A stretch of DNA of 64,000 nt from Phragmitibacter flavus. Its GTDB lineage: Bacteria > Verrucomicrobiota > Verrucomicrobiia > Verrucomicrobiales > Verrucomicrobiaceae. Numbering within the stretch: position 1 is the stretch's first letter; each line of letters opens with the position of its first letter. Below the pieces are notes generated by a model. The model did no database searches. It was not told the DNA's origin and was given only the letters and a program-made list of their open reading frames with translations. Positions 52,057-60,629 of the stretch are shown piece by piece. The position numbers and the translations under genes are program-made. The DNA is taken from the NCBI RefSeq assembly GCF_005780165.1, contig NZ_VAUV01000008.1, positions 62,001 through 126,000 on the forward strand. Reading direction: 5' to 3'.

Positions 52057-54831
52057 ATGTTGTTCACCTCTATTCTCATGCCCTCCCTGTTTAGAAAATC
52101 GATCCAACCCAGCACCCTACAGCGCATTACCGCACCGATCCTTTTGGGATTACTTTGTCTTTTGGTTTATAATGCAAATTTCCGGCAGATTGGTGCTGGG
52201 GATACCCTTCCTGCTCGATATCTCCCCCTGATTCTTTGGAGCAAAGGCACCCTAAAACTTGACGGAAACGCCCCCTTGGTTGCTCATGGTCATTCAATGT
52301 TTGCACCGCGGAACCGGCCTGCAGGCACTGAAAACAAAATCACTTACTTCGAGCCTTGGGCTTACTGGATTGTCCGCACGCGTCAGAATCAACTCGCCTC
52401 ATTGTATCCAGTAGTCACCCCATTGCTGGTGGCGCCACTATATCTGCCTGCCGTTTTCTGGCTGGATGCGAATGGTTGGGACCAACCGCACATTGGGCGG
52501 GCAGCCGAAATGATGGAGAAGATTTCGGCCTCGTTTCTGGCTTCGGTCGCCTGCATCCTCATGTATCTGGTGCTGCGTCGCGAATGCGGCAGCTGGAGTC
52601 TGCCTCTCGCCTTGGTGTTCGCATTTGGCACCAACACGTGGATGACTTCCAGCCAGGCACTTTGGCAGCACGGCACCGCGCAGTTCCTGATTGCACTTGC
52701 ATTGCTGCTGACCGTCCCTACCGCCTCACGGCTACGCACCGTGCTACTCGGCACGGTATGCGTTTTAATAGCGGCAAATCGGCCTCCAGACGCGCTGTTG
52801 GCAGGCGCATTCGTTCTTTTCACACTTTGGAGCCAAAGGCGTGACGCACTGTGGCTTCTCGCTGGAGCGGCGGTTCCACTGGCGGCTCTGCTTTATTATA
52901 ATCTCCACTTTGTCGGCCACTATGCCGGCAGCTACGCTCTCGGCAGGCCTCCTGATAACTTCTTTCAACCGGGCTTGTCAGGGCTGGCCGGATTACTCAT
53001 CAGTCCCTCACGCGGATTGCTCGTTTTTTCACCGTTCCTTGTTTTTGTTCCGCTCGGACTCATCCACCGTCTCCGCTCACCCGACTCAAGAGGTTTGGCC
53101 GTGGCACTGAGTTTTGCTGTTCTTGCCCAAATGATCGTCTATTCCCAGATCGACTGGCGCGCTGGTGAGTCATGGGGACCGCGATGGCTCACCGACATGT
53201 TGCCAATCTTGATGTGGATGCTTGCACCCGCGCCGATGCTTCTTCAACCATTCGCCCGGGGAGTGCTCGTGCTGACCATGGTGCTGTCGGTCGGCGTGCA
53301 AAGCATAGGTGCATTCTGGTATACCAAGACAAGTGACGAATTGATCTTCGCTGGCGACCCGGCTTCCATGAAGGGGGCATGGAAATTGAGCAACCTTCCA
53401 TTCCTTACCGAATTGAGCCATTCACCGGCGAAGCCCGAGCTATTATACGACGCCAAAGGTTCTCTTGACCGTGTAGGATCGACACGGCTGAATAGTCTCA
53501 CCGAGATTCCCCATCTGGAGTCTGGTTCAGTGCTTGAAGGGTGGGCACTTACCGGCGGACACACGCCGGCCCAACTGTTGGTGTTGATCGACGGAATTGT
53601 GGTCGCATCGACGACGGAGTTTCTGCCACGTGAAGATGTGAATGAAGCGATGAACACTCTGTCCCTTTCGGGGTGGAGGGTATTTGCAAACACCGACAAC
53701 ATCATACCGGGGGAAAGAGTGCTTCAACTCGCAGTCCGCATTGAACCAAGAAGTCATATCCGCATCATTCGCAACCAGAAGGTTTTCGTCATCGCCAAAC
53801 CTCATGTGGAGATCGCCACGGCACCCTTGAATCCCGCAACGGGACCGGAGTTGAAAGCGATGGCCAAGCATGCGGCTTCCATGCTGCGGGAACGGCAGTC
53901 CGAACAAGGCTTTTGGCTCACGGCATATACAGAAGGACTTCGTTATGAAAGTCCACAGCCCGAAATGAACACCTACCTAACTGCCCTGCTGGTGGATATG
54001 CTCACTCCAATCAAACACCAGCATGGCTTCGAGGAGGCGATAAGTCGATCGCGAAGGCACCTCGCTGCACAGATCGAAAGCAATGGATTGGTGCGCTATC
54101 ATGGACTGCCGGATGGCGCGACCATCGGCACAAAGGGTCACATCATCACCCCGGACTCAGACGATACAGCGCTTGCATGGAGAATCGCCGGGCTTGGTGC
54201 TGAAGACCCTAGAAGCGAGCGCATGTTGAAAGAGCTCTCTCGTTACCGCGATTCGAGGGGGCTATACCGCACCTGGCTTGCCCCGCAAAAAGATTATCGA
54301 GGGTTGGATCCTGGACGTGACCCCAATCCAACAGACATGACCATCCAGATGCATATCTATTTGATGCTGCGAGAACTTGACCCACCGGCCGCCAAAAAGC
54401 TGGGTGAGGCGATGCAACGCTCTTTCCACAACGAGGACGTCTGGGTTTATTATGCCAAGACGCCGCTGATCCCTTATCTTCGTAGTGTGGAATTGCGGCA
54501 GCTTGGATGCCCGCTTCCGGTGCCCACTGAGCGCCTGGTGCTTCCCGTCGAGGGTCAGGAGGTTTGGTGTGAAGCAGGGCGCCGGGTAGTTGAGATGGCA
54601 ACCGGGCCACGCGATGAGATCAAGCGCCAAGCGGTTCGCCATCTGCTTGGTCGCATTGGGCACAACAATTTCGCCCAGATTCGTGTCACGCCGGCGCTGC
54701 TCTATCACAATGATCTAAGTGCGACGGTAAAAAGATTCTACTGGTCCGAGGACTTCAGCTACGCACTTTGGCTTAGACTCTACGAAGCAGCAGGCCTTGG
54801 AAGCGAGCTCGATCAAGATCCATCGCAATGA
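52057..54831 (+). CDS. Polytopic GT-C-like membrane protein fused to a putative alpha/alpha-toroid domain
   Basis: About ten membrane helices lie between residues 20 and 420 (counted from ATG 52057), e.g. ITAPILLGLLCLLVYNANF and ISASFLASVACILMYLVLRR, like PMT/GT39 or ArnT-type glycosyltransferases. The first luminal loop contains GDTLPARYLPLILW in the place of their catalytic loop. A beta-rich segment (about 485-600) and a helical C-terminal part follow (about 625-924: KHAASMLRERQSEQGFWLTAYT, PDSDDTALAWRIAGLG, PNPTDMTIQMHIYLMLREL). That part resembles terpene-cyclase/prenyltransferase toroids, whose DxDD motif is here PDSDDT. Start options are GTG 51976, ATG 52057 and ATG 52078. Its ATGA overlap with the UbiA-like gene implies coupled translation. 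The reaction is unknown. Confidence 0.7.
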   Translation: MLFTSILMPSLFRKSIQPSTLQRITAPILLGLLCLLVYNANFRQIGAGDTLPARYLPLILWSKGTLKLDGNAPLVAHGHSMFAPRNRPAGTENKITYFEPWAYWIVRTRQNQLASLYPVVTPLLVAPLYLPAVFWLDANGWDQPHIGRAAEMMEKISASFLASVACILMYLVLRRECGSWSLPLALVFAFGTNTWMTSSQALWQHGTAQFLIALALLLTVPTASRLRTVLLGTVCVLIAANRPPDALLAGAFVLFTLWSQRRDALWLLAGAAVPLAALLYYNLHFVGHYAGSYALGRPPDNFFQPGLSGLAGLLISPSRGLLVFSPFLVFVPLGLIHRLRSPDSRGLAVALSFAVLAQMIVYSQIDWRAGESWGPRWLTDMLPILMWMLAPAPMLLQPFARGVLVLTMVLSVGVQSIGAFWYTKTSDELIFAGDPASMKGAWKLSNLPFLTELSHSPAKPELLYDAKGSLDRVGSTRLNSLTEIPHLESGSVLEGWALTGGHTPAQLLVLIDGIVVASTTEFLPREDVNEAMNTLSLSGWRVFANTDNIIPGERVLQLAVRIEPRSHIRIIRNQKVFVIAKPHVEIATAPLNPATGPELKAMAKHAASMLRERQSEQGFWLTAYTEGLRYESPQPEMNTYLTALLVDMLTPIKHQHGFEEAISRSRRHLAAQIESNGLVRYHGLPDGATIGTKGHIITPDSDDTALAWRIAGLGAEDPRSERMLKELSRYRDSRGLYRTWLAPQKDYRGLDPGRDPNPTDMTIQMHIYLMLRELDPPAAKKLGEAMQRSFHNEDVWVYYAKTPLIPYLRSVELRQLGCPLPVPTERLVLPVEGQEVWCEAGRRVVEMATGPRDEIKRQAVRHLLGRIGHNNFAQIRVTPALLYHNDLSATVKRFYWSEDFSYALWLRLYEAAGLGSELDQDPSQ

Positions 54832-55709
54832 GTTCCTACCGGCCCATTCGGGACTATGTGAGAGTCCTGGGACACTTCGCGTCTATTCGATCACTGGAGG
54901 TTTTGGTGCTGCAGGCCTCCCCTTTTTTCGGCGGGTTCCTTGGTGGCTTCCAATTCGAATGGGAAGACTTGATCCGCCTGATCTTGCTGCTTTTAGGCAG
55001 CCTTTTTCTCACCGCCCATATCTTCATCTTAAATGACTGGGCGGGGCACAATAGCGACAAACGGGATCCGCGCCGCACAACCCTCGTATTTACCCAACAA
55101 AAAATCAGCAGGGTCCAGGTCGCACATGTGGCCATCGCCTTTTTGATTGTGGCGAACATTTTCTTCTTCATGGTTGGCCCATTAACCATGCTGTTTGGTG
55201 CTGCAATTGCAGTCCTCAGCTTGCTTTATTCATGCTCACCTCGGTTCGGCAAAGTTACTCCCATCGCCGCTTCGATCAATCACCTGGTCGGAGGCATGCT
55301 GCATTTTTTGTTGGGATACACCCTGTTCCATGAGCTGGATGGGCGAGGTCTCGCGATCAGCCTCTTTTTCGGCCTGGTATTTGCCGGTGGCCATTTCAAT
55401 CAGGAGGTGCGTGACTATGAGGGAGATTCGATTAACGGAATTCGCACCAGTGCCGTGGTGTTCGGCCCTCGCCGCACGTTTCTTGCCAGTCTGAGCCTCT
55501 TTACCCTCGCCTACGCGTTGATTATCGGTCTGGCGGCAACGAGCATGCTGCCCAATTTGTTGTATGGCAGCTTCATCCCATGGTTCCTGCATGTCGCATG
55601 GTCAGTGCAAACCCTCCGACAAGGGTTGGGATTCGAGGCTATCCTGAAGATGCAACGGCGATTTCGCCTGCTGTTCGCAATCACCGGCCTTGCCATGCTC
55701 ATCAGATGA
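54828..55709 (+). CDS. UbiA-family prenyltransferase
   Basis: A 293-residue protein with about nine membrane helices. The first Asp motif is ILNDWAGHNSDKRDPRRTTLVF (N-D-x-x-x-x-x-x-D), the second FNQEVRDYEGDSINGIRTSAVVFG (D-Y-x-x-D). These match UbiA, and the second with RTSAV resembles decaprenyl-phosphate phosphoribosyl transferases and chlorophyll/bacteriochlorophyll synthases. The start ATG overlaps the stop of the preceding membrane protein (ATGA). A role in making a lipid-linked sugar for the glycan block is attractive, but quinone or haem-O type chemistry cannot be excluded. Confidence 0.85.
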   Translation: MSSYRPIRDYVRVLGHFASIRSLEVLVLQASPFFGGFLGGFQFEWEDLIRLILLLLGSLFLTAHIFILNDWAGHNSDKRDPRRTTLVFTQQKISRVQVAHVAIAFLIVANIFFFMVGPLTMLFGAAIAVLSLLYSCSPRFGKVTPIAASINHLVGGMLHFLLGYTLFHELDGRGLAISLFFGLVFAGGHFNQEVRDYEGDSINGIRTSAVVFGPRRTFLASLSLFTLAYALIIGLAATSMLPNLLYGSFIPWFLHVAWSVQTLRQGLGFEAILKMQRRFRLLFAITGLAMLIR

Positions 55710-55743
55710 TCCATTTTCCTTTCTCAGACACACAGAAAAACTC

Positions 55744-56301
55744 ATGAAGCATACTGAGCAAGAACCCTCGGCAATCTCGCCAGTTTATTGGTTCTTTGGC
55801 CGCTCAGGGGCGGGGAAATCGACACTCACCACCTGGATTGCCACACGTCTTCGACAGGAAGGCCATGCTGTTCTGCTGATTGATGGCGATCAGGTGCGTC
55901 GCGGACTTTGTAAGGATCTGGAATTTGACCCATCGAGCCGACTCGAAAATCATCGCCGGGTGGCGGAGGTCGCGACACTCGCCGCTTCCCAAAACATCGT
56001 GGTGCTGGTGGCCACGATGGCACCGCTCGCCTCTATTCGACGATCCGTGGAAAAGATCATCCCCTCTGCAGCATTGCACTGGATCTTCTTGGATGCTTCT
56101 TTGAGATCGTGCATCAAAAGGGATCCCAAGGCTCTTTACAAAAGAGCACCTGGCGAAGGAAACCCACAGGATTGCGAATACGAAGTGCCGCAACCGCAAG
56201 AGATTCATCTGCTGGTTCCCACTGAGACTTTGGCACAAAACGTGTGCGCCGACATCGCCTATCGCTACCTATCAAATCGCTTGGCGGCACGATCCATTTG
56301 A
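55744..56301 (+). CDS. cysC: Adenylylsulfate kinase (APS kinase)
   Basis: A 185-residue enzyme with Walker A GRSGAGKST at residues 19-27, YWFFGRSGAGKSTLTTWIA replacing the usual WLTGLSGAGKST. LIDGDQVRRGLCKDLEF is the DGDxxR APS-binding loop and ENHRRVAEVATLAA matches the NxRR motif. The lid region is partly altered (KALYKRAPGEGNPQD rather than KGLYKKAR). It phosphorylates APS to PAPS, the donor of the sulfotransferase at 49619. No sulfate adenylyltransferase is present here. ATG 55744 is chosen over 55690 because the longer version overlaps the UbiA-like gene. Confidence 0.88.
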   Translation: MKHTEQEPSAISPVYWFFGRSGAGKSTLTTWIATRLRQEGHAVLLIDGDQVRRGLCKDLEFDPSSRLENHRRVAEVATLAASQNIVVLVATMAPLASIRRSVEKIIPSAALHWIFLDASLRSCIKRDPKALYKRAPGEGNPQDCEYEVPQPQEIHLLVPTETLAQNVCADIAYRYLSNRLAARSI

Positions 56302-56340
56302 GCGCCAGCAGATTTTTGGGCGAACCTGCTCCACCGATTC

Positions 56341-59028
56341 CTACTTATCCAGTTTAGCCAATTCGCGTTCCAATTTAGCCAACCGTTGGTCATGACTGGA
56401 CATGGCTTCGACGACGGCCTCGTCAAACTTTCGTCGATGGCGGTCCACCCTGCGCAGCATTTTGAGGAGAATTTTCCGAGGGCCCTGGAACAGCAGTGTG
56501 CCAAAGGAGGGAACCGCAGCGACAATATTCAATGGGCGTTTCCATTGCTTGTGCAACGCTCTGAGTTGAGCCGAAAACCCGCTGCCCTTTGGCGCAGTGG
56601 GGACAAAACGGATGGCCTCTCGCTCGGTGACGGTGCACAGCTGTTCATACCGAGCCTGCACGGCACTGGCGCACTTTTCCAGGCTGAAACGCTCAGCAAG
56701 TTCTCGCGCGGCAATACGGCCTCGATGGGTTGCTTCTTCAGGATTGTTGTAGACCTGCCTCATCAGGCTGGCAGCGTGCTGCAGGTTGGGCTCCGCCCAC
56801 GTTGCCGTCGGGGAATACGGCGCGGAGCCAATCCCCACCGGCGTCATCTCAAAACGACACAAGTAGCTGTTTCGGTCATTCATGAATTCCATGTTTCCGG
56901 AGTAGGCCGTAGCGATGACGGGCCGTTCATGTCTCATGGCTTCGGCCATGGTTAAACCGAGCCCTTCGCTGCGATGGAGAGAAATGTAACATCCGCACGC
57001 TGCCGTAAGCGCCTGATTGGTGGCGACGTCAAGATAGCCGGATAAAATGATGATATCTTGACGGTCTCGTGAGGCGTGGCGGAGCTGTTCAAGTTCCGCA
57101 AGATGGCTTTCCCCATTGATACACTTGATGACCAGTGTAGGGCCTTCCTCAGGCGGGAAAGCCAGTTTGAACGCCTGAATGAGCCCAATGGGATTTTTGC
57201 GGCGAAAGATGCTGTGAAAGTCGAAGCTGAAATAAAAGAAGAATCCTTCAGGAATGCCCATCGCCTTGCGGTCCAGATCAACTTGGATTGTCTCAGGAAC
57301 GCCGAACGGCAAAGGAATGCAATGAACTGGAACAGGAGAAATCGCGGTCAGGATGTTACGGATAAACTCCGTGGCCACCCACACCTCCTCAACTTCTCTA
57401 AAGGCGGCATGCAGGGCTTTGGGGAAATGTTCCACTTCCCAAAACCACAAGCCTACGGTCCGACGATTACGGAAATAGTCTGACCCCAGACGCGCCTTGG
57501 TTTCCGCAACGCGGTCTGCGTTCACGCATAGCACACAACAGTCGAATGCCTGATCATGAGGAAGGATCGTTTCCCTATGTTCGTCCAATGAAGCTCGTTG
57601 CCGACTGTTGGGGGACGAGTCCACCAAAGTCGCGTAGGACAAGGTCGAATTGGCCAAACCCTGTGTCAGCAACCGCGCCGCCTGACCAACTCCCGATTCT
57701 GTGTGCAAATATCCGACGATTTCCAAACCCGGCACCAAAGTTGGTAGTGCCAATTCCCGCTGGGTATCCAGGGCTTGGGGGATCAGTCGTTCATTCAGCG
57801 CGAATTGCTTCACGCCATCTTTGCGCATCCACTCCACCAATCGGGTGGCATCCGCGCCTGATGGGTCCCCAAACTCAGCCTTCAAATCTTCACGAGTATC
57901 CCTGAGCAACAACGCCAAGCGGGGAATACGCGGATGGCTGCCCTCTGCAGGCAGCAATTCATTCGCCCAGTCGACAAAGGCCTTTTCGCCGTGCAGACCA
58001 AACGGCGATGGCGGTGGTGTGCGTTGCGCCTTCTCCGCTCTCACCAACTCTTTAAGGAACAAACGACGAATTTCTCGCGAAATAAGCCCTCCTCCCGGGA
58101 AATAATTGTAGGGGTATTCCGCTGTGGTATCAGAGCATTCGTGCTGCGCCGACTGGATCTCGGCAAGGTAATGCTGAGTCAGGCTTAGCAGGCCCGGTTG
58201 ATTGCTCAACAAAACACGCGGTTCACCCGCATGATGTTTGGTAAGGAGATGCGGTGCCCGCTCATCCAAACCGCTGTAGTGGAAGAACGACAGGGGTTTG
58301 CCATTGACCAGATACCCTCCATTCTGCGCCTCTACATGCCGCTGATCAGTGTTCCAATAGGCCACATTGAAAGTTTCATCCTTGGAAATGAAGCAGTCGA
58401 AGAAACAAGGCGCAAAATCCATCCAACGTTGGTCAGTAAATCGTTGCTGCGAAGGTGCGCTATAGCATTCCCTTAGCAAACGCTCGCACCACCAAGAAGC
58501 TACCTTGGACGCTGCGTGCTGATTCATGCCAAGAAAGCCTAAGTTGTAAATGCCGCTGCCCATGATATCGGATTCCGAAGGCTGGCAATGGTCCCTCATC
58601 ATGGGAGTCAGCACATGCGGCGTCAGCGCCAGTTCGTGCCTCTCGACCGATTCAAGCAAAGAGTTGATTGGAGCAAAAAATTCAATATCTGGATCAATAT
58701 AAAAAACATTCATTCCGGAGAGCCGCGCAACCGTTTCCATGGTCCATGGCTTGTATGCCGTCGCCACTTCAGTCAGATCATAGATCATACGAAAATTGGC
58801 AACCTCCCCCGCTGGCAGCCCGATCTCAGGCACTCTCAGTAAACGAATGTTCCGCTTCTTGACGGCATTTTCGGCCATGGATCCCAAAACCGAATCATCA
58901 ATAAGCAGCAACCAGAAACTCATTTCAGGATGGTGCCTCTTCAGCGAATCATGCATCACCAATGCCCGCCCAAGGTAGTTGGTCGAGACAATGGTGAAAA
59001 CGGCGAATGAATGAGGTAACCTTTCCAT
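56341..59028 (-). CDS. Two-domain glycosyltransferase: GT-A (GT8-like) plus GT-B (GT4-like)
   Basis: The 895-residue protein starts at ATG 59028 (MERLPHSFAVFTIVSTNYLGRAL). The N-terminal half resembles a GT-A retaining enzyme: VFYIDPDIEFFAPINSLL carries D-P-D as the metal motif, and CFFDCFISKDETFNVAYWNTDQR is in the acceptor region. From about residue 435 a GT-B glycosyltransferase 1 domain follows: PGLEIVGYLHTESGVGQAARLLTQG, SFDFHSIFRRKNPIGLIQAFK, and the family's donor site HRSEGLGLTMAEAMRHERPVIATAYSGNMEF. The C-terminus is a coiled coil (RHRRKFDEAVVEAMSS). It is convergent with cysC. Confidence 0.85.
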   Translation of the reverse strand: MERLPHSFAVFTIVSTNYLGRALVMHDSLKRHHPEMSFWLLLIDDSVLGSMAENAVKKRNIRLLRVPEIGLPAGEVANFRMIYDLTEVATAYKPWTMETVARLSGMNVFYIDPDIEFFAPINSLLESVERHELALTPHVLTPMMRDHCQPSESDIMGSGIYNLGFLGMNQHAASKVASWWCERLLRECYSAPSQQRFTDQRWMDFAPCFFDCFISKDETFNVAYWNTDQRHVEAQNGGYLVNGKPLSFFHYSGLDERAPHLLTKHHAGEPRVLLSNQPGLLSLTQHYLAEIQSAQHECSDTTAEYPYNYFPGGGLISREIRRLFLKELVRAEKAQRTPPPSPFGLHGEKAFVDWANELLPAEGSHPRIPRLALLLRDTREDLKAEFGDPSGADATRLVEWMRKDGVKQFALNERLIPQALDTQRELALPTLVPGLEIVGYLHTESGVGQAARLLTQGLANSTLSYATLVDSSPNSRQRASLDEHRETILPHDQAFDCCVLCVNADRVAETKARLGSDYFRNRRTVGLWFWEVEHFPKALHAAFREVEEVWVATEFIRNILTAISPVPVHCIPLPFGVPETIQVDLDRKAMGIPEGFFFYFSFDFHSIFRRKNPIGLIQAFKLAFPPEEGPTLVIKCINGESHLAELEQLRHASRDRQDIIILSGYLDVATNQALTAACGCYISLHRSEGLGLTMAEAMRHERPVIATAYSGNMEFMNDRNSYLCRFEMTPVGIGSAPYSPTATWAEPNLQHAASLMRQVYNNPEEATHRGRIAARELAERFSLEKCASAVQARYEQLCTVTEREAIRFVPTAPKGSGFSAQLRALHKQWKRPLNIVAAVPSFGTLLFQGPRKILLKMLRRVDRHRRKFDEAVVEAMSSHDQRLAKLERELAKLDK

Positions 59029-59296
59029 GAGACTTGTGCGACGTATTCTCAGGCAATGCACCTATCAACCGAAAATATTGAAACTGAACAACTTAGGCGG
59101 ATTCGCCAGCAGCCTGTCGGACTTCGCGAGCGACGAGTCCATTCACTGCTGGCGATGATCCAAGTTTCGATGTTCAAACACAGGCGACACGAGTTGCGTC
59201 ATCTGTGATTCAGTGGAATCGCGAACCAATTGTTTCCTACACGAGTTCCGGTGCGGGGCGTTTGTGAGCGAAGGAGCGCTGGCATCAGCATCAGCA
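59029..59296. other. Gap before the 417-aa paralog, no gene seen
   Basis: About 268 bases separate the glycosyltransferase start from the end of the next minus-strand gene. Small frames exist without codon bias. A hexamer run GCATCA x3 lies at about 59283-59301, just beyond the stop codon of the paralog. Confidence 0.5.
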
Positions 59297-60550
59297 TCAG
59301 TATTTGGGGAAGATCGCTGGCGTAGGAAAGCGGTCTTCGAGGTTGGAGCTCCCACTGTTGAGATACTCCTCCCGAGGCATGTGCACATCGGGCCAGCTGG
59401 TGGGACGGACGCGGACAATTCTGGCAGGGCGCATGCCTTCGGTGATGAGGTCTGTCTCAAAGCGGATCTGGATGCCACTGCTGCCCAGAGGTGCCTCTCC
59501 AGAGGTTTTCGTGACATCGAGAATGGGGCCTTTGGAGGCCATTTGGGCGGGTCCAGCGGTGCCGCCTTCGGTATGCTTCAAAGTGTTTTCGGCCCCATTC
59601 ATCAGCACCTGGCGGTCTTTCTGGAAATCGGCGTAAAGCGTGGCGTCCATGCCTCCGAACAAGGTCGCGGTCACGGTGGCGCGACCAAACTTCCCGTATT
59701 CGACGGCATCGACCCATGCAGGCATCCAACGGCTGCGAATGAAAGTTTTGTGGGTCTCTGTTTGCTGCCGGGCGGCGCGTTGGGTCGCAGCATCGTCCAG
59801 CCAGAGGTCGGAGATGTGGAAGCGGTTGAAAACTCCGCCTGGCGTGGGTTTCCAGGTGATTCCCAGCAGAACGGTCTGGCCATCGAGCGATTTCTTCCCA
59901 CTGGCGGGCCAGACACCCTCGGCAACGAGGTCCGCCGGAGCAAGGCATTCGCGACCACGCCAGATGCGGGTGGCGGCATCGAAGGTCATCGTTTCCTCGC
60001 TGGCATTGCCATCCCCGCCAGTTTTGGGTTCGCGGCTGGCAACGATCATTCCTTCGTGGTTTTTGAGGTCCATTTCTTTGAGCTTCCAGACCAACCCAAC
60101 GCGCTGGCAGTAGCTGGGCTCGTCTTCGAGGAGCAGCACGTGGTTCTCGGCGGGGGCCGTGCCAGCAGCGCCATAACTGGAAATTTTCTCCCTGTTGTTA
60201 ACCGGAAGCACCGGCACGGCGGCGATCTTTGGGTCAGGAGGAAGGAAGGCCCGAACATGCAGCACGGTGCCGAGCGGGATGTCGCGGAGATCCGCCGGTG
60301 CGCCGTGATAACGGATCACACCGTAGGGCAGCATGGCAAAGGGGTGAGGAGCGCTGAAGCGGAACACGCCAGTGGATTGCACGCGAATGCTGCCGCGGCG
60401 GTTGGCGTGATCGACGAACACCAGCTGGCCCCGGTAGGCGTGGGCTTTTTCCAAAGGGGGAAACTTCCCCGCTTCTGGACGGAAGGGTTCGTCAGCGGAA
60501 GGCGCGGCAGTGGTGACCAGACAGCAAAGGGCGGCGAGCAGAAATTTCAT
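59297..60550 (-). CDS. Secreted protein of unknown function, tandem paralog B (417 aa)
   Basis: The ATG at 60550 gives a normal signal peptide (MKFLLAALCCLVTTAAPSA) followed by [38 protein letters not shown]. The frame continues upstream to 60904, but that is an antisense reading of the other paralog. The mature sequence shares most residues with paralog A (60630-61901). Two parts are seen: an N-terminal OB-like or beta domain (about 40-150) and a helix-rich C-terminal part with [46 protein letters not shown]. No named domain was recognised. It is the last gene of the operon, following inverted heptanucleotide arrays. Confidence 0.8.
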   Translation of the reverse strand: MKFLLAALCCLVTTAAPSADEPFRPEAGKFPPLEKAHAYRGQLVFVDHANRRGSIRVQSTGVFRFSAPHPFAMLPYGVIRYHGAPADLRDIPLGTVLHVRAFLPPDPKIAAVPVLPVNNREKISSYGAAGTAPAENHVLLLEDEPSYCQRVGLVWKLKEMDLKNHEGMIVASREPKTGGDGNASEETMTFDAATRIWRGRECLAPADLVAEGVWPASGKKSLDGQTVLLGITWKPTPGGVFNRFHISDLWLDDAATQRAARQQTETHKTFIRSRWMPAWVDAVEYGKFGRATVTATLFGGMDATLYADFQKDRQVLMNGAENTLKHTEGGTAGPAQMASKGPILDVTKTSGEAPLGSSGIQIRFETDLITEGMRPARIVRVRPTSWPDVHMPREEYLNSGSSNLEDRFPTPAIFPKY

Positions 60551-60620
60551 GTTCTTAGTTCCCTGTTCCTTGTTGGTATCTGGCTGGGCAACGAAGAACC
60601 AAGAACCAGGAACCAAGAAC
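60551..60620. repeat. Opposed heptanucleotide arrays between the two paralogs
   Basis: Units GTTCTTA, GTTCCCT, GTTCCTT, GTTGGTA (60551-60578) and GAAGAAC, CAAGAAC, CAGGAAC, CAAGAAC (60593-60620) have a 7-bp period and opposite orientation, so about 21 bases can pair imperfectly. The left array directly abuts the ATG of paralog B. Confidence 0.85.
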
Positions 60621-60629
60621 AGATATTCA

